DNA of 51,367 nt from assembly GCA_905182995.1 (NCBI GenBank), contig CAJJDP010000028.1, forward strand, positions 590,202 to 641,568, written 5' to 3'. The notes beneath the pieces are model-generated. The model was not told where the DNA came from. It was given only the letters and a program-made list of their open reading frames with translations, and made no database searches. The stretch comes from Paramecium octaurelia. Lineage: Eukaryota > Ciliophora > Oligohymenophorea > Peniculida > Parameciidae. The position numbers were made by a program, and so were the translations under genes. Below, in pieces: positions 13,722 to 25,913 of the stretch (position 1 is its first letter; each line of letters begins with the position of its first letter).

Positions 13722-14819
13722 ATTTATAAAAACCTAAAATTTTTAGGAAAATTTCTTTTACATTAAAAATCATCAGATCTTAAAGAAACTAAATGTTATT
13801 ATCTATTATTTTTTTTTTAATTCTCTATTAATCGCAACATCTAATCATGATTAATATTAAATATTGACACTATAATATTTTTCAAGTCTATTATTATAAT
13901 TATTAATAACAAAATTATTCAAAAAACAAAGATTATCCATTTCCTAGATTTTCTTTGACCCTTTAAATTTGAACTATTGTTTGCGCTTAAGGCACGCTAT
14001 TATGATATATTATTAATTCAACTTATTAAATTATATTTATATTATTATTACAATTTATAATAATAAAACTATAGTGATTTAGGTTATTCTAATTATGTTT
14101 TCAGTTTATTAAGAACCTTATTATTAAATTCTTACTTTAAAGTACTAATAATAAAAATAAATAAATTCATAATCTACTTTTTAAAATTAAATCTTAAATA
14201 TTGACATTAAACAATTTTTCCAATTGACTTGTAAGGACTTTAACAAAATAATTTCTTTTATGTTTCAATTTTTTTTGATTAAACTATTTAGATACTTGGA
14301 ATAATAAATGGAAAAATAATCCTACGCAGCTGCAACTCATTTTGAGGGCATATCATCAGACTTTTCACTAACCCTAGGTTATGAGGGGTAAAAAAACAAC
14401 TAAAAATAAGCATCTTTTTATTCTAAATACATCTTAATTTTAGACTTATTTAGCATTTGAATTGCGATATTAAAACAATAATCTTTATCTGAAAGGTTAG
14501 TATTATTCATTATTGGAATCTGAAATCTACTCGACTTCATAAATTAGATTTTTTTGAACAAACAATTATTTTTACCATAGAGATTCAAAGTGTATTTGTG
14601 TATTACATAATTAATTGCGTGAATGAAGAATTTCCAAATAGTTTGACATTTATCTTTTCATATCTGCTATAATTTATTTCAATTGATAATAATTTTTTAT
14701 ATAAAATAAATTTGCTAAATAATTTTATTTTGAAAACTGGACTTAAGTAAAAAAAAATTAATTTAACTAAGTTGCATCTCCCATCCTAATTGCTCTTCAA
14801 ATATTAGGATTGTACTCAA
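13722..14819. other. A/T-rich spacer with a small plus-strand ORF (14,308-14,460)
   Basis: Mostly low-complexity A/T with ATT/TAA microsatellite-like runs. At 14,308-14,460 a 50-residue frame opens with MEKQSYAAATHFEGISS, whose composition is more protein-like than its surroundings. The same frame continues after each of two TGA codons to about 14,627. That could be a decayed exon or chance. I see nothing else here. Confidence 0.3.
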
Positions 14820-15407
14820 TCAAGCTACTTTCCCTGAAAAAATCATCTGCACTCTTTTTAAGTAAAAGAGCATTTTGATAGAGAAAAATTATTTCTCAAT
14901 ATACACCTTTTATCTGATTGCTCTCTGTTAATATAAATCCAACTTACTATTAAGAATTTTATGTTAGAAGACTATTCCATGAGAAGCATCCAATTAAGAA
15001 GGAAAAATATTAAATCTACAGGAAGAGGATTTCTTAAAGATTTTGAAATTATATGAAGAGGTGTCAATTCTACTCTTTTTAATATAAAAAATAACTATTT
15101 TCATCACTTCATTTCGTTGTTTGGTTAAGACTACTATGTAAAAAGATAAGTAATCAAAAATCTTGTTGTGGAAATTATAATTGCTGCTAATATGATTTCT
15201 AAAACAGTGGATTAATCTTTTGGCCAAAGAATTAAGAGAATAATTTAAACATTCCTATTATCTAAACTGAAAATTCAAAAAAAATAGTGATATCTATCTA
15301 TATAAATTTTCATAATTATCAAAAAATTAAACTGTTTGTGACTCAAGATTCGCTTCATTTTACTGTTTTACACTTGAGTATCTAAATCTTAGATACAGAA
15401 GGAGCAT
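14820..15407 (-). CDS. Hypothetical protein, 195 residues
   Basis: Minus-strand frame from ATG at 15,407 to TGA at 14,820-14,822, uninterrupted. It starts MLLLYLRFRYSSVKQQ and is basic, with many Lys, Phe, Tyr and Asn and a moderately hydrophobic centre (FDYLSFYIVVL). No motif is recognisable. Its 5' end abuts a plus-strand decayed coding block beginning near 15,420, so the two would be divergent neighbours. With TGA as the only stop, a frame of this length in A/T-rich DNA can occur by chance, so support is weak. Confidence 0.3.
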
Positions 15408-15419
15408 TCTGACATTGCT

Positions 15420-16001
15420 ATAATCGAAGATGTTCTAAAATTGGCTTAATTAGTTGATGAAAAGACGGAGGAATTGTCTTTAACTGTGGTAGTAATCCTG
15501 GAGGGTTGGTTAAATTTGCCGAAGACTATGTTGTGAACAGTTATCTCAAACTATTTATGAAACTCAAATACGAATATTTGATGTCAGCTACAACGAAGAG
15601 TTAAGAAGATTATTTAGGAAAAGATCAAATAAAAGATTGTCACAGAACTAAGGTTTTTGAAGGATGATAGTCCTGGAACACAGTTAGAAGGACTAATCAA
15701 AGAATATGTTGGCATAATCGATGCTGTATATGATGCCTCTGATATGATTGTCTACGTGTCTTTCCAAAGAAAGTTTAGATTGTCTGAAATTAGATTATGG
15801 ATCAATAGCCAACGTAATGGATTCTAAAAAGTATTCTAAGATCCAGGAATTGAATTCAAAGAGGTGGTTAGCATCTATAATGAAATAGTCAAGCAGTAGG
15901 GCTTGGCAGGGATATCATTTGATGAGAAGATGATCTGCCCAAAGTGCATGAGACCATTGGACTGCACTGATATTTTTAAAACTCCTGCGTTGCGAGTATG
16001 A
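15420..16001 (+). pseudogene. Broken coding block ending in a CxxC zinc-like motif
   Basis: This block is visibly richer in G+C than its flanks and reads as protein in pieces: about 15,420-15,480 (IEDVLKLAQLVDEKTEEL), then a second frame around 15,540-15,650 (TIYETQIRIFDVSYNEELRR), then a third frame from about 15,665 to TGA at 15,999-16,001 (DDSPGTQLEGLIKEYVGIID ... KMICPKCMRPLDCTD). The frame changes have no GTA...TAG intron at the breaks, so a frameshifted pseudogene is the best fit. The terminal CPKCMRPLDC resembles half of a zinc-binding knuckle; I cannot name the family. Sequencing errors at two or three places would be the alternative. Confidence 0.5.
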
Positions 16002-16739
16002 ACCTTGCTATATTCCAAAGAAGCCGTCCATCATGACATATTATTCAACATCAATTACTATTATTATTATTATTATATCCTAATTGTTAGAATAAATATA
16101 CAAAAATAACTTTAAATGGATACATGGTTAAATTATTTATTGAATTCTTTCTGTGCTATTCTATTTTTTAATAGGATATTGTAGTTTAGTGCCTCCATCT
16201 TTAAAAAACTCTAACTAAGCCAATGCATAATTAAAACAATCTTAATTTAATCAAAATATCAATTTAATATTTAATACCAAAATTATTTTAATGATATTAA
16301 GTTATAAAACTAATACACGATATTTAAAAAGATCCAAGTTTCTCGGAAAAATGAAATAAAGGTTTTGTGAAATGCTTTATTAAAATCAGACATTTATTTT
16401 TGGGACTTAGAAATTAAATCAAAAATATAAAAATATCTTTTAGTGTTCATATTAAATTAAGTTTAAAATTTCCTATCCTGATGACTTATGTTATATTTGC
16501 TAATGAATCAACCAGAAATTTAATAAAAGTTTCTAATTCTAAGATTTAAATTGCCTTTAATAAGAAATTCTAAAAATGAAGAAATAAGAAAGAACGAGAC
16601 TATAGACAAAAGATTCTTAGTATTAAGGCTAATTAATGTCTATTGGGTAAATATTAGAAAATTAAGTTATATTTTAATAAAATAGGCCAATTTGTGTAAG
16701 CTACTAAAGCTTATCTTTCATAGTGTTAAAATTTCTCTC
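16002..16739. other. A/T-rich spacer, nothing recognisable
   Basis: Contains an (ATT)n run near 16,060-16,075 and otherwise featureless A/T-rich sequence. The 3' end of the minus-strand gene at 16,740-18,102 abuts its right side. Confidence 0.6.
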
Positions 16740-18102
16740 TCAATAATATAAAAATTAATATATTAAATTCTATCTGAATGAAGCATTGTGTTCTTGATGT
16801 CTTTAATTTAATTTTATTAATCTCATTATATATTATTTATAGATTTGTAGGATTAAGGCCTAAAGTTTAAATTTTGAGGAAGAATATAATTTAAGGGATC
16901 CGAATTAAGTATTAAGTTCATGATATTTCATTATTCTTTGATAACATTATTCTCTAATTCTATCAATTTCTTAGTATTATTTTAAAGAATAGATCCATCT
17001 TATTGCTAAAAAATTTTGAAACAAACCTTGCTGAAACTTTTCTATTGGTAGAGAATGATTTGTGTCATTTATAAAGGATTTGTGCAATAAATCTATTTTA
17101 TAGAAATTACACATCTTAAAATTATATCCACAGCCTGATTAACTCTTGCACTTTCTAAGTCTAAATAGTAAGTTTTAAATTGTGTTAATATCATATTCTG
17201 AAGTGCAGGAGCATCTGCACATAACTTTTTAAAATATGCAAAACCTTAGGTTCAAAATACTTTTTTATACTAAAAATTACTTCGTTATGGCTACAATACC
17301 ATATTCAAAATTTGGTATATGCTTTTTTATTTTTATTATTTCAATAAAATGAATTAGTTTTCGATAAAAGGATTTCTGAACACATTTATATTTTAGGCAT
17401 CGGATTTGATATTCAATTATCAAACGATTAATAAAAAGCAAATTTATTCTTTTAATGGATGAAAAATCTAGCGTACAACCTAAATCTGATTGATTCTGTT
17501 GTAAACTTTGCAATAATGTTTGCCATTTCAAAAAAGGAATCTTCTAAAGCTAGAACGACTGGAAAATAATTTGACCTCTTAATTCGGAAAGACCTAAGAA
17601 TTACTCATAGCTCCAGGGCTATTGTTCTTTATAATTGCATTGCTAGACTTCCCTTCTCTTCCATATCTGTCTATTCCTTACTCCTTAATAAGTCTCCAGA
17701 ATATTACAAGTCTGGGGGAGACATAGGTTTTTAATTAATATGTTTCTGGATGGGGAACGTCAATATGTGATTCAAAAGCTATATTAAAGGAGGAGGCGTG
17801 TAAAAATTTTAAAGATTCTTCATTATCTTTAAGAAAATTTCAGAATTCGGTGCTGTAGGGTTGCCAACAGGAACAATTTTTTTATGAAAAGGAAGGGCTT
17901 ACCTAACCTTTTTTGTAATTTCTGAATCAATACAACCTATAAATTTAAATGAATTTGACAGCAATTTATTATAGTCATTAAAGATATATTTAAAAATTTT
18001 ATTGAAATGGTTGCAAAAGTTGATATATCGATAAAATATGGGGGACTTTTTAGAGTTACAAATAATAAAATATAAAGATTTGGGTAGAAAATGAATTTTC
18101 AT
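16740..18102 (-). CDS. Hypothetical gene in two overlapping frames (intron or frameshift)
   Basis: First part: ATG at 18,102 to TGA at 17,605, 165 codons, beginning MKIHFLPKSLYFIICNSKKS and ending with a well-balanced segment (MSPPDLQYSGDLLRSKEQTD). Second part: a 339-codon open frame from 17,759 to TGA at 16,740 with no ATG near its start and a cysteine cluster (CRCSCTSEYD ... SGCGYNFKMC). The two overlap in different frames between 17,605 and 17,759. A 37-base GTA...TAG segment there would join them exactly in frame, but that is long for a Paramecium intron, so a frameshift or pseudogene is also possible. The sequence at 17,540-17,880 is richer in G+C, supporting coding ancestry. No family recognised. 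Confidence 0.4.
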
Positions 18103-18659
18103 TTCATAAAAATTAAATATTATTGCTGATCAAAATGATACTGAGATCTCGATAGAAACAAAAGGGAGTTATTCCTAACAAAACAACCTTATGTGCCTAT
18201 AAATAGAGAACGCTTATGTTACTCTAACTTAAAAATTTAAAATAAAGCAACTTGAGATATCAGAAATTATTCTCCATGAAAGATAGAGAATGAGAGAACT
18301 CATAAGAATAAGAAAGGAGAATCTGAAAAATTCAGCTAAAGAGAAAAGAAAGCAGACTCATAAAAATTAGCTTGTTCATTAATGAGGAAGAAAAATGATC
18401 TAATTATCAGTAGAAGAAGAGCTAATTATGACTTAAATGCTCATGAACATCCTATCCTTATTGCATTATTATATAGATGAATCCTTTATTTAATAAAGAA
18501 AAAAAATTTTTAGACACAATTTACAATTTTTGATTCATCTATTAAAATCTTTAATTTTGTTTCAAATTCTTATAATTGTATTTTTGTTGTAAATTATTAT
18601 AGGATTATTTAAAAGTTGAAATTATATATAATATATCCTATTTTTCAATATTTTTATTA
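18103..18659. other. Divergent intergenic region upstream of the poly(Asp-Glu) WD40 gene
   Basis: Lies between the minus-strand gene start at 18,102 and the plus-strand start at 18,660, so it should hold both promoters. The last 120 bases are almost pure A/T. No defined promoter motif can be read from sequence alone. Confidence 0.5.
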
Positions 18660-21600
18660 ATGGATTCTGAAGCATTCCAAAATTCATAAATTGAATTGAG
18701 AGATAAAGTTTACAAATATGTGAAGAATTATATGTAAAATCAAGTAATATTGTATTTTAATGATCCTTAAGAAATCTTTCAATAAAATTAATGGTGTTAT
18801 TGATTCTAAAGAAATTGAAGAAGTTATATAAAATGATAATGATGACGAAAAAGATGTTGAAGAAGAAGAAGAGGATGAGGATGAGGATGAGGATGATGAA
18901 GATGAAGATGAAGATGAAGATGAAGATGAAGATGAAGATGAAGATGAAGATGAAGATGAAGATGAAGATGAAGATGAAGATGAAGATGAAGATGAAGATG
19001 AAGATGAAGATGAAGATGAAGATGAAGATGAAGATGAAGATGAAGATGAAGATGAAGATGAAGATGAAGATGAAGATGAAGATGAAGATGAAGATGAAGA
19101 TGAAGATGAAGATGAAGATGAAGATGAAGATGAAGATGAAGATGAAGATGAAGATGAAGATGAAGATGAAGATGAAGATGAAGATGAAGATGAAGATGAA
19201 GATGAAGATGAAGATGAAGATGAAGATGAAGATGAAGATGAAGATGAAGATGAAGATGAAGATGAAGATGAAGATGAAGATGAAGATGAAGATGAAGATG
19301 AAGATGAAGATGAAGATGAAGATGAAGATGAAGATGAAGATGAAGATGAAGATGAAGATGAAGATGAAGATGAAGATGAAGATGAAGATGAAGATGAAGA
19401 TGAAGATGAAGATGAAGATGAAGATGAAGATGAAGATGAAGATGAAGATGAAGATGAAGATGAAGATGAAGATGAAGATGAAGATGAAGATGAAGATGAA
19501 GATGAAGATGAAGATGAAGATGAAGATGAAGATGAAGATGAAGATGAAGATGAAGATGAAGATGAAGATGAAGATGAAGATGAAGATGAAGATGAAGATG
19601 AAGATGAAGATGAAGATGAAGATGAAGATGAAGATGAAGATGAAGATGAAGATGAAGATGAAGATGAAGATGAAGATGAAGATGAAGATGAAGATGAAGA
19701 TGAAGATGAAGATGAAGATGAAGATGAAGATGAAGATGAAGATGAAGATGAAGATGAAGATGAAGATGAAGATGAAGATGAAGATGAAGATGAAGATGAA
19801 GATGAAGATGAAGATGAAGATGAAGATGAAGATGAAGATGAAGATGAAGATGAAGATGAAGATGAAGATGAAGATGAAGATGAAGATGAAGATGAAGATG
19901 AAGATGAAGATGAAGATGAAGATGAAGATGAAGATGAAGATGAAGATGAAGATGAAGATGAAGATGAAGATGAAGATGAAGATGAAGATGAAGATGAAGA
20001 TGAAGATGAAGATGAAGATGAAGATGAAGATGAAGATGAAGATGAAGATGAAGATGAAGATGAAGATGAAGATGAAGATGAAGATGAAGATGAAGATGAA
20101 GATGAAGATGAAGATGAAGATGAAGATGAAGATGAAGATGAAGATGAAGATGAAGATGAAGATGAAGATGAAGATGAAGATGAAGATGAAGATGAAGATG
20201 AAGATGAAGATGAAGATGAAGATGAAGATGAAGATGAAGATGAAGATGAAGATGAAGATGAAGATGAAGATGAAGATGAAGATGAAGATGAAGATGAAGA
20301 TGAAGATGAAGATGAAGATGAAGATGAAGATGAAGATGAAGATGAAGATGAAGATGAAGATGAAGATGAAGATGAAGATGAAGATGAAGATGAAGATGAA
20401 GATGAAGATGAAGATGAAGAAGGTGAAAAAGAAGATAATGAAGAAGGAGAAAAAAAATGTGATGAATTAAGTGAAGAAGTTGAAGATAAAGAAGAAGAGG
20501 ATGATGTAAAAAGTGAAAAAGAAGATGAAGAAATATTTTTATTTTGTGAATGGGAATAAGCTTTGTATGAGAATTTAGTTTCATCAAAATATATTGATAA
20601 ATAAATATTAAGCGTGTTAATAGAAATGTTTAGAAAATAGAATATTTCAAATTGCTTAGGATTTCTTTAAAATGAAGAAAATCAAAAGTTTTATGAATAA
20701 TACATATTTCATTTTGAAGATTAATCATATTTGAAAAAGTAATAATAATTATAGGTTTTAATAAATAACATAAAGAATATTACTATTCTTATAAAAAATA
20801 TTTATGAACATGATTTTAGTAGAAATAATTATACCACATAATTTTACAGCAAAACTAGAAAATATCTAATTAAAATGATATCTTAAGAAAGGGGAGTTGA
20901 TGAATTCTTAAAATTTTTAGTTCACCTAACAAGTATAGATATCAGATTTATCTAATGCGGATCAAATGCACTTAATTTATTAGTTGAATCTAAGGTTGAT
21001 TTGAAGGAACAATGTTTTGAAAAGATTAAAATTAAAAATACTTCCTTAGTTGGAGCTAATTTTTTTAAATGCAATTTAAGCGAATCAGAATTTGAAAATG
21101 TAGATATAAGCGGAATGAATTTAAATGGAGCTTAATTATATAATTGTAAATGGAGTAATTTAAAAATATTTGAGCTATTTACATTAAAAGGTAATAGTAA
21201 AAAAGTAAATTGTATATGCTTCTCCCCAAATGGCATATTAGCATCTGGAGATAACTCCATATATTTATGGGATGTTAAGAAGGGAAAATAAATATCCAAA
21301 TTACATGGTTATACTGATGGAATCTTTTCATTAAGTTTTTCTCCTGATTGTAATACATTAGCGTCTGGTAATGGTGATGGATCTATTCGTTTATGGGATG
21401 TAACGACAGGGCAAGAAAAATCCAAATTATATGGTCATAGTGGTGTCGTCAATTCAGTATGCTTCTCTGCTGATGGCAATACACTAGCATCAGGTAGTAG
21501 CGATAATTCAATTCGTTTATGGGATATTAAAACAAGAAAACGAAAACTTCAACTGGGTGGTCATGGCGATTAAGTTCATTCAATGTGCTTTTCTCCTGAT

Positions 21601-23154
21601 GGAATTACATTGGCATCTGCTGGTAGGGATTAAACTATCCGTTTATGGAATTTTAGGACTGGAAAAGAAAAATTCAAAATAGACTGTCATAATTATTGGG
21701 GGCTATCAGTACAATTTTCTCCTGATGGTACTACATTAGCATCTGGTAGTGTATAAAGAACTATCGATTTATGGGATGCTATTACAGGAGAACTTAAATT
21801 TTAGTTAGTTGGTCATCAAGATTCGGTAACATCAGTGTGTTTTTCTTCAGATGGAACTAAATTAGCATCTAGTAGTATTGGTGATGATGTTTCCATTTTG
21901 TTATGGAATGTTTAGACAAGAAAACAAATATCAAGATTAGAAGGCCATAGGGATAGTGTTATTTCTTTAAGCTTCTCTCCTGATGATAAGATATTAGCGT
22001 CCGGTAGTCAAGATCGTTCTATCCGTTTATGGGATGTTCAAATAGAATAAAATTAAGCTAATTAAGTAAGCTAAAATGAAATTGTCTTCTCTGTATGCTT
22101 CTCTCCTGATGGTAATACATTAGCATCTTGTAGTAATGAGAAATCTATTCATTTATGGAATGTAAGCACAGGATAACAAAAAAATAAATTAGTTGGCCAT
22201 AGAAATGAAGTCAAAGCAATTTGCTTCTCTCCTAATGGTAGTACATTAGCATCTGGCAGTTCAGATAAATCGATTCGTTTATGGGATGTTAATACAGGAT
22301 AATAAAATTTTAAATTAACTGGTCATAAAAAAGAAGTCAATTCAGTATGCTTTTCTCCTGATGGTACAATATTAGCATCTTGTAGTGATGATAAATCTGT
22401 CCGTTTATGGGATGTCAGGAGAGGATAAAGAATAAATAAATTAATTGGCCACTTTTATGAAGTCAATTCAGTAGCCTTCTCTCCTGATGGTACTACATTA
22501 GCATCATGCAGTTACGATTCATCTATTCGTTTATGGAATATTAACAATGGATAACAAAATTTTATAATAGGATGTCACAATTATTGCATCTACTCAGTAT
22601 GCTTCTCTCCTGATGGCACTATGTTAGTATCAGGTGATCATGATAAATCTATACGTTTATGGGATGTAAAGACAGGATAATAAAAATTTTAATTAACTGG
22701 TCATAGAAATTAAGTCATTTCAGTTTGCTTCTCTCCTGATGGTAGTACATTAGCATCTTGTAGTTATGATAATTCTATCCGTTTATGGGATGTTAAGACA
22801 GGGTAATAAACAGCCAAATCAGAAGGTCATAGTAATTGTGTCAATTCAATATGCTTCTCTCCTGATGGAGCTACATTAGTATCTGGTAGTCATGATGGAT
22901 CTATTCGTTTATGGGATGTGAAAACACGTTAAACTTCACCTTTGGACGAGAGTTTTTAAAATGTATATGATCAATTCCTTGGCCCCCTTGAAAACAATAT
23001 TATTAATATTCTTCTTATTTCCAAAACGTCAATTTTTTAAGCAGAAAGAGCCTTAATTCTAAAAGGAGAATTTGTAAATCATATGGGAATAAATTTAAGA
23101 TAAATATTTCAGTAAAGAGGATGTTGTATTTTGGACAGTCAACTAGAATGTTGA
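18660..23154 (+). CDS. Pentapeptide/WD40 protein with a (Asp-Glu)254 tract
   Basis: Two exons: 18,660-18,743 and 18,772-23,154, joined by a 28-base intron; the joined frame is open for 1,488 residues to TGA at 23,152-23,154. Order: short N-terminus ([20 protein letters not shown]); acidic region with 254 perfect Asp-Glu pairs (residues ~70-577) flanked by imperfect Glu/Asp; a helical region shared with the paralogues (starting FCEWEQALYENLV); a pentapeptide-like block ([19 protein letters not shown], ~768-831); 14 WD40 repeats (~835-1,415; core [24 protein letters not shown]); and a tail [20 protein letters not shown]. Paralogues lie at 39,120-40,937 and 45,616-48,431. WD40 arrays form protein-binding propellers; 14 repeats suit two 7-bladed ones (inference). 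The acidic tract could bind basic proteins or ions; partner unknown. No signal peptide. Confidence 0.88.
18744..18771 (+). other. Predicted 28-base intron
   Basis: Begins GTAATATTG and ends CTTAAG. Needed because the frame starting at the ATG at 18,660 hits TGA soon after, while removal of these 28 bases joins it exactly to the acidic frame. The 3' end is AAG instead of the usual TAG, so the boundary is likely but not certain. Confidence 0.6.
18895..20418 (+). repeat. GATGAA hexanucleotide tandem repeat, 254 perfect copies (1,524 bp)
   Basis: Every unit from 18,895 to 20,418 is GATGAA with no substitution that I can find. The edges are imperfect (GAGGAT/GATGAT before, GAAGGT after), as expected for a slippage-expanded microsatellite. 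In the gene frame it encodes alternating Asp-Glu; in the next plus frame it would give Met-Lys and in the third it would contain TGA in every unit. Gain or loss of whole 6-base units never changes the reading frame. Confidence 0.97.
21190..22945 (+). repeat. 14 tandem WD40 repeats (about 126 bp each)
   Basis: Repeats share the nucleotide core TTCTCTCCTGATGG...TTAGCATCTGG...TCTATTCGTTTATGGGATGT. Most keep the SPDG turn and the terminal LWD/LWN. Divergent members include the first ([17 protein letters not shown], shortened) and the seventh to eighth junction, where the linker Gly-His is replaced by QVSQNE. Central and late repeats are closest to one another, pointing to recent local expansion. 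Confidence 0.9.
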
Positions 23155-24337
23155 TAAAATAAATGAAAAAGTGAAAAATATCAAGAATATTTAAGCTTAT
23201 CAAATATAATTATTTCTTTGCTTTTAGTTATGTTAAACTATTCATAAATTCAATTTTTTCAGGTTTAAAACTAATAAATTTATTTTTAACTGTTTTTCTA
23301 ACTTTATTTCAATTTATAATTTACTCTCCAGATGGTGTTTTTTTGTCATTCATAATGTATTACAAAAATTATTTTAAACCCTTGAAAGTCATTCAGCCTC
23401 AGTTCTATTTTCCAATTAGATAGAATCACTCCAGAATAAATAATTAAATCTTAAGTTTTCAAGTTTAATAACACTTAATATAATCTATAAATTATGCTAT
23501 TTATCCTAAGTCTTATTGTCTAGAATCAAATGATTCATTCAAGTTAAAATTTTCGAGCAACAGAATTCATTGGCTTAAACCTCAAATGTTTGATTGAAAC
23601 CTCACAACAATCTTGCCATCTGGAAAAGCCTGAAATAATCCCATCAAACATTAGTATTCTATTTGGATTAACAGGTTAAAGCATATCATCTATAAAAAAG
23701 TGTATCCTACATAAGGTTACACAATGACTGCAGTAAACCATTAAACAGTGTACGCCTACTTATGTGATATGCTACTAAAGAAGCCTATGGAAAATTCAGA
23801 AGTTTTATTGTGTACTGCTGCTTTCTGGATTATCTTTGACAATTACTCACAATTTTTTAATCTCTAATATAAAATTTATCATTTTTTATTTGATTACTTT
23901 GGTTATTTATGAGCAATGATTGCGATAAAACAATATTTACTTTTGGATAAAATTAAAATTCTTATAATCAACTTATGCTTTTATTGTTATTTGATGTACT
24001 ACTTCTTTTTAGTAGATCCTTTAATATCTTTTTGTTAAATTTGTTATATAGGGCACTATTTTATAATATTGGTTGACACCCTTTCTTGCAATATTTTTCA
24101 ATGAAATGCAGTATCAAAAAAAGTTATAAAATAACCGAAACTTAAAGTAATATTTTTTCGCATTTATATTCATTCTTTGAAATTCTTGGTGTGTTAATAA
24201 ACAGTCTATTTATGAATAATTTTTGATTGAGATATTCAGTTTTAATTTTATAATTCCTATCAAAATAATCTGCTTAGAGACCATTTATAATAAATTTGGC
24301 TCTGTCAAAACTTCTAAGCATAATGATTTGAAAATGA
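23155..24337. other. Spacer with weak plus-strand open frames
   Basis: A plus frame is open from about 23,280 to TGA near 23,592 and includes IYSPDGVFLSFIM at about 23,325, which recalls the WD40 SPDG turn and could be a worn repeat just downstream of the WD40 gene. A second 62-codon frame runs 23,724-23,912 (MTAVNHQTVYAYLCDMLL). Neither is convincing alone. The remainder is A/T-rich and featureless. Confidence 0.3.
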
Positions 24338-24811
24338 GAGACGAGACAAAAACTTTTTATAACTAGAACATAGTGCCCTTTAATTATTCAAGAAATTCAA
24401 AATTCTTCCTATAAATTAGAGAGTTTATTTTATGAGAACATCAATCCTATTCCCCTGAAGTTTGAAGAAATCTAAACACACTTTACTAAAAGGCAAGTAG
24501 AAGGAGGATTTGATATTTTTTTTGTTATCACCTCATCAACTTTAGATTTTCAAACTTTAAAGAAATAGTAGGCCACAGAGAACAAAAAGGGGGTCTTGAA
24601 GGATTCACTATTAAAGGTGGTACCTAAAAATCATGCCAATCATTATTTTAAACGATTTAAAGTTTTGAATTCATATAAACTTTTTAAAAAATTAATTTTC
24701 TTTGCAAATTACGTAATTGATATTCGGACAGATAATATTGCAATGCCATATTTTTAAATCTTCCTTTTCAAATTTTCTGTTTTTAAGCCAAATATTTAAG
24801 ATGATCGCTGA
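24338..24811 (+). pseudogene. Exon-like open frame without a start codon
   Basis: Open for 157 codons between TGA at 24,335-24,337 and TGA at 24,809-24,811. Content is protein-like (KFEEIQTHFTKRQVEGGFDI; LKDSLLKVVPKNHANHYFKR) and richer in G+C around 24,480-24,620. There is no ATG in the first 130 codons. A neighbouring frame opens with ATG at 24,334 (MRDETKTFYNQN) and would need a shift to join. A relic of a larger gene or an exon whose partners I cannot find; no family recognised. Confidence 0.35.
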
Positions 24812-25913
24812 TTCGATTGATACAAATATTAGAAAAAGTTCTTCTATATAAGGTCGTAATAACATATTAAAATTTTCTTAAAAGAAAGATAGTATTATAT
24901 TTTTCGTTTAAAGGTTATAATTTTTCTTTTAAGAAAAGTTGATGCTTGAGTAGATATTTATTGAATAAACCATATTCTAATTTACCTTATGATAGATGAT
25001 ATGTGTGGAGAAGTCAAACTCGAATAAGAAGGGGATGGCAGATCTTTAATTCATCTTTTTTTGTTCGAGTTAGAAATTCCAATTAGTGTAAGGTGATGCA
25101 AAACAAATCTAAAATTTATAATGGTCATTTCCTCTTCTGTTTTTAATAGACAATTCTATTATTCTCTAATACTGTTTTATTTGAAACTAATTTCAGTAAG
25201 ATATTGACTTTCAACAATACTCTAATTTAAATTTTATTAATTTTGAATTCATTCAATCGCAAAGTAAATATCACCTTCAGTTGATGCTATTATAATTCCT
25301 TATTGATTTTTTTATAAATGAGTGAAATACTCTCTAGGAGTTGAAAAAAAATTTTAAAAAAAGGATTTATTGAGCAGCAACTTCAGAACTTAATTGCTGA
25401 TTTATAAGAATCTGAAATTATTGATTTATAACAAGGTGATAGGTTATTATAAAATATATTTAGAACATTAATACCTTAAGATTGAAATGAATATGTTTTG
25501 AATTAATAATCCTACAAAATATAGAGGTAATAGTTATATTATTCTTAAAGGATATTAAATTTTTTGTTCAAAAAATTTGTAAATCACTAGACAACTAGCT
25601 AAGAAAGGATTTTTATTGTTATCGGTTGCAAAAGATAGTATACTTTTATGTTATTTAATTTAAATTAATTACTAAAGAGTTTAAACTTCTATTTTATTTT
25701 ATTAGGTATTTTATATACGCAGGCTTAAATGATTTCTTATAGAAATATAAAATATTTCTCTATGATTATTTTATTTAAATTATACTTTAATGATCCAGAT
25801 TCTTCAAATCAGCATTATTATATTCTTGAAAAGTTTCTTACATAAAGAATACTTATTCCTAAACAAAGATTGCTCAATTGTTGCAGCTAAATGTGATAAT
25901 TAAATAATAAGAT
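24812..25913. other. A/T-rich spacer with one short coding-like patch
   Basis: Around 24,989-25,096 a short frame reads MIDDMCGEVKLEQEGDG and has a local rise in G+C, then ends at TGA; it may be a relic exon. The rest, to 25,913, shows nothing I can support. Confidence 0.35.

Noticed and set aside
18895..20418. CRISPR-like or satellite array
   Set aside because: No spacers, a 6-base unit, and translation in frame with a real gene.
18791..20587. Long Met-Lys (plus) and His-Leu (minus) repeat proteins
   Set aside because: They are out-of-frame readings of the GATGAA tract. Only the Asp-Glu frame connects to the conserved WD40 gene.
23315..23345. Extra WD40 repeat (IYSPDG) downstream of the 18,660-23,154 gene
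   Set aside because: Only the SPDG turn matches and no LWD follows at the expected distance; kept as a remark only.
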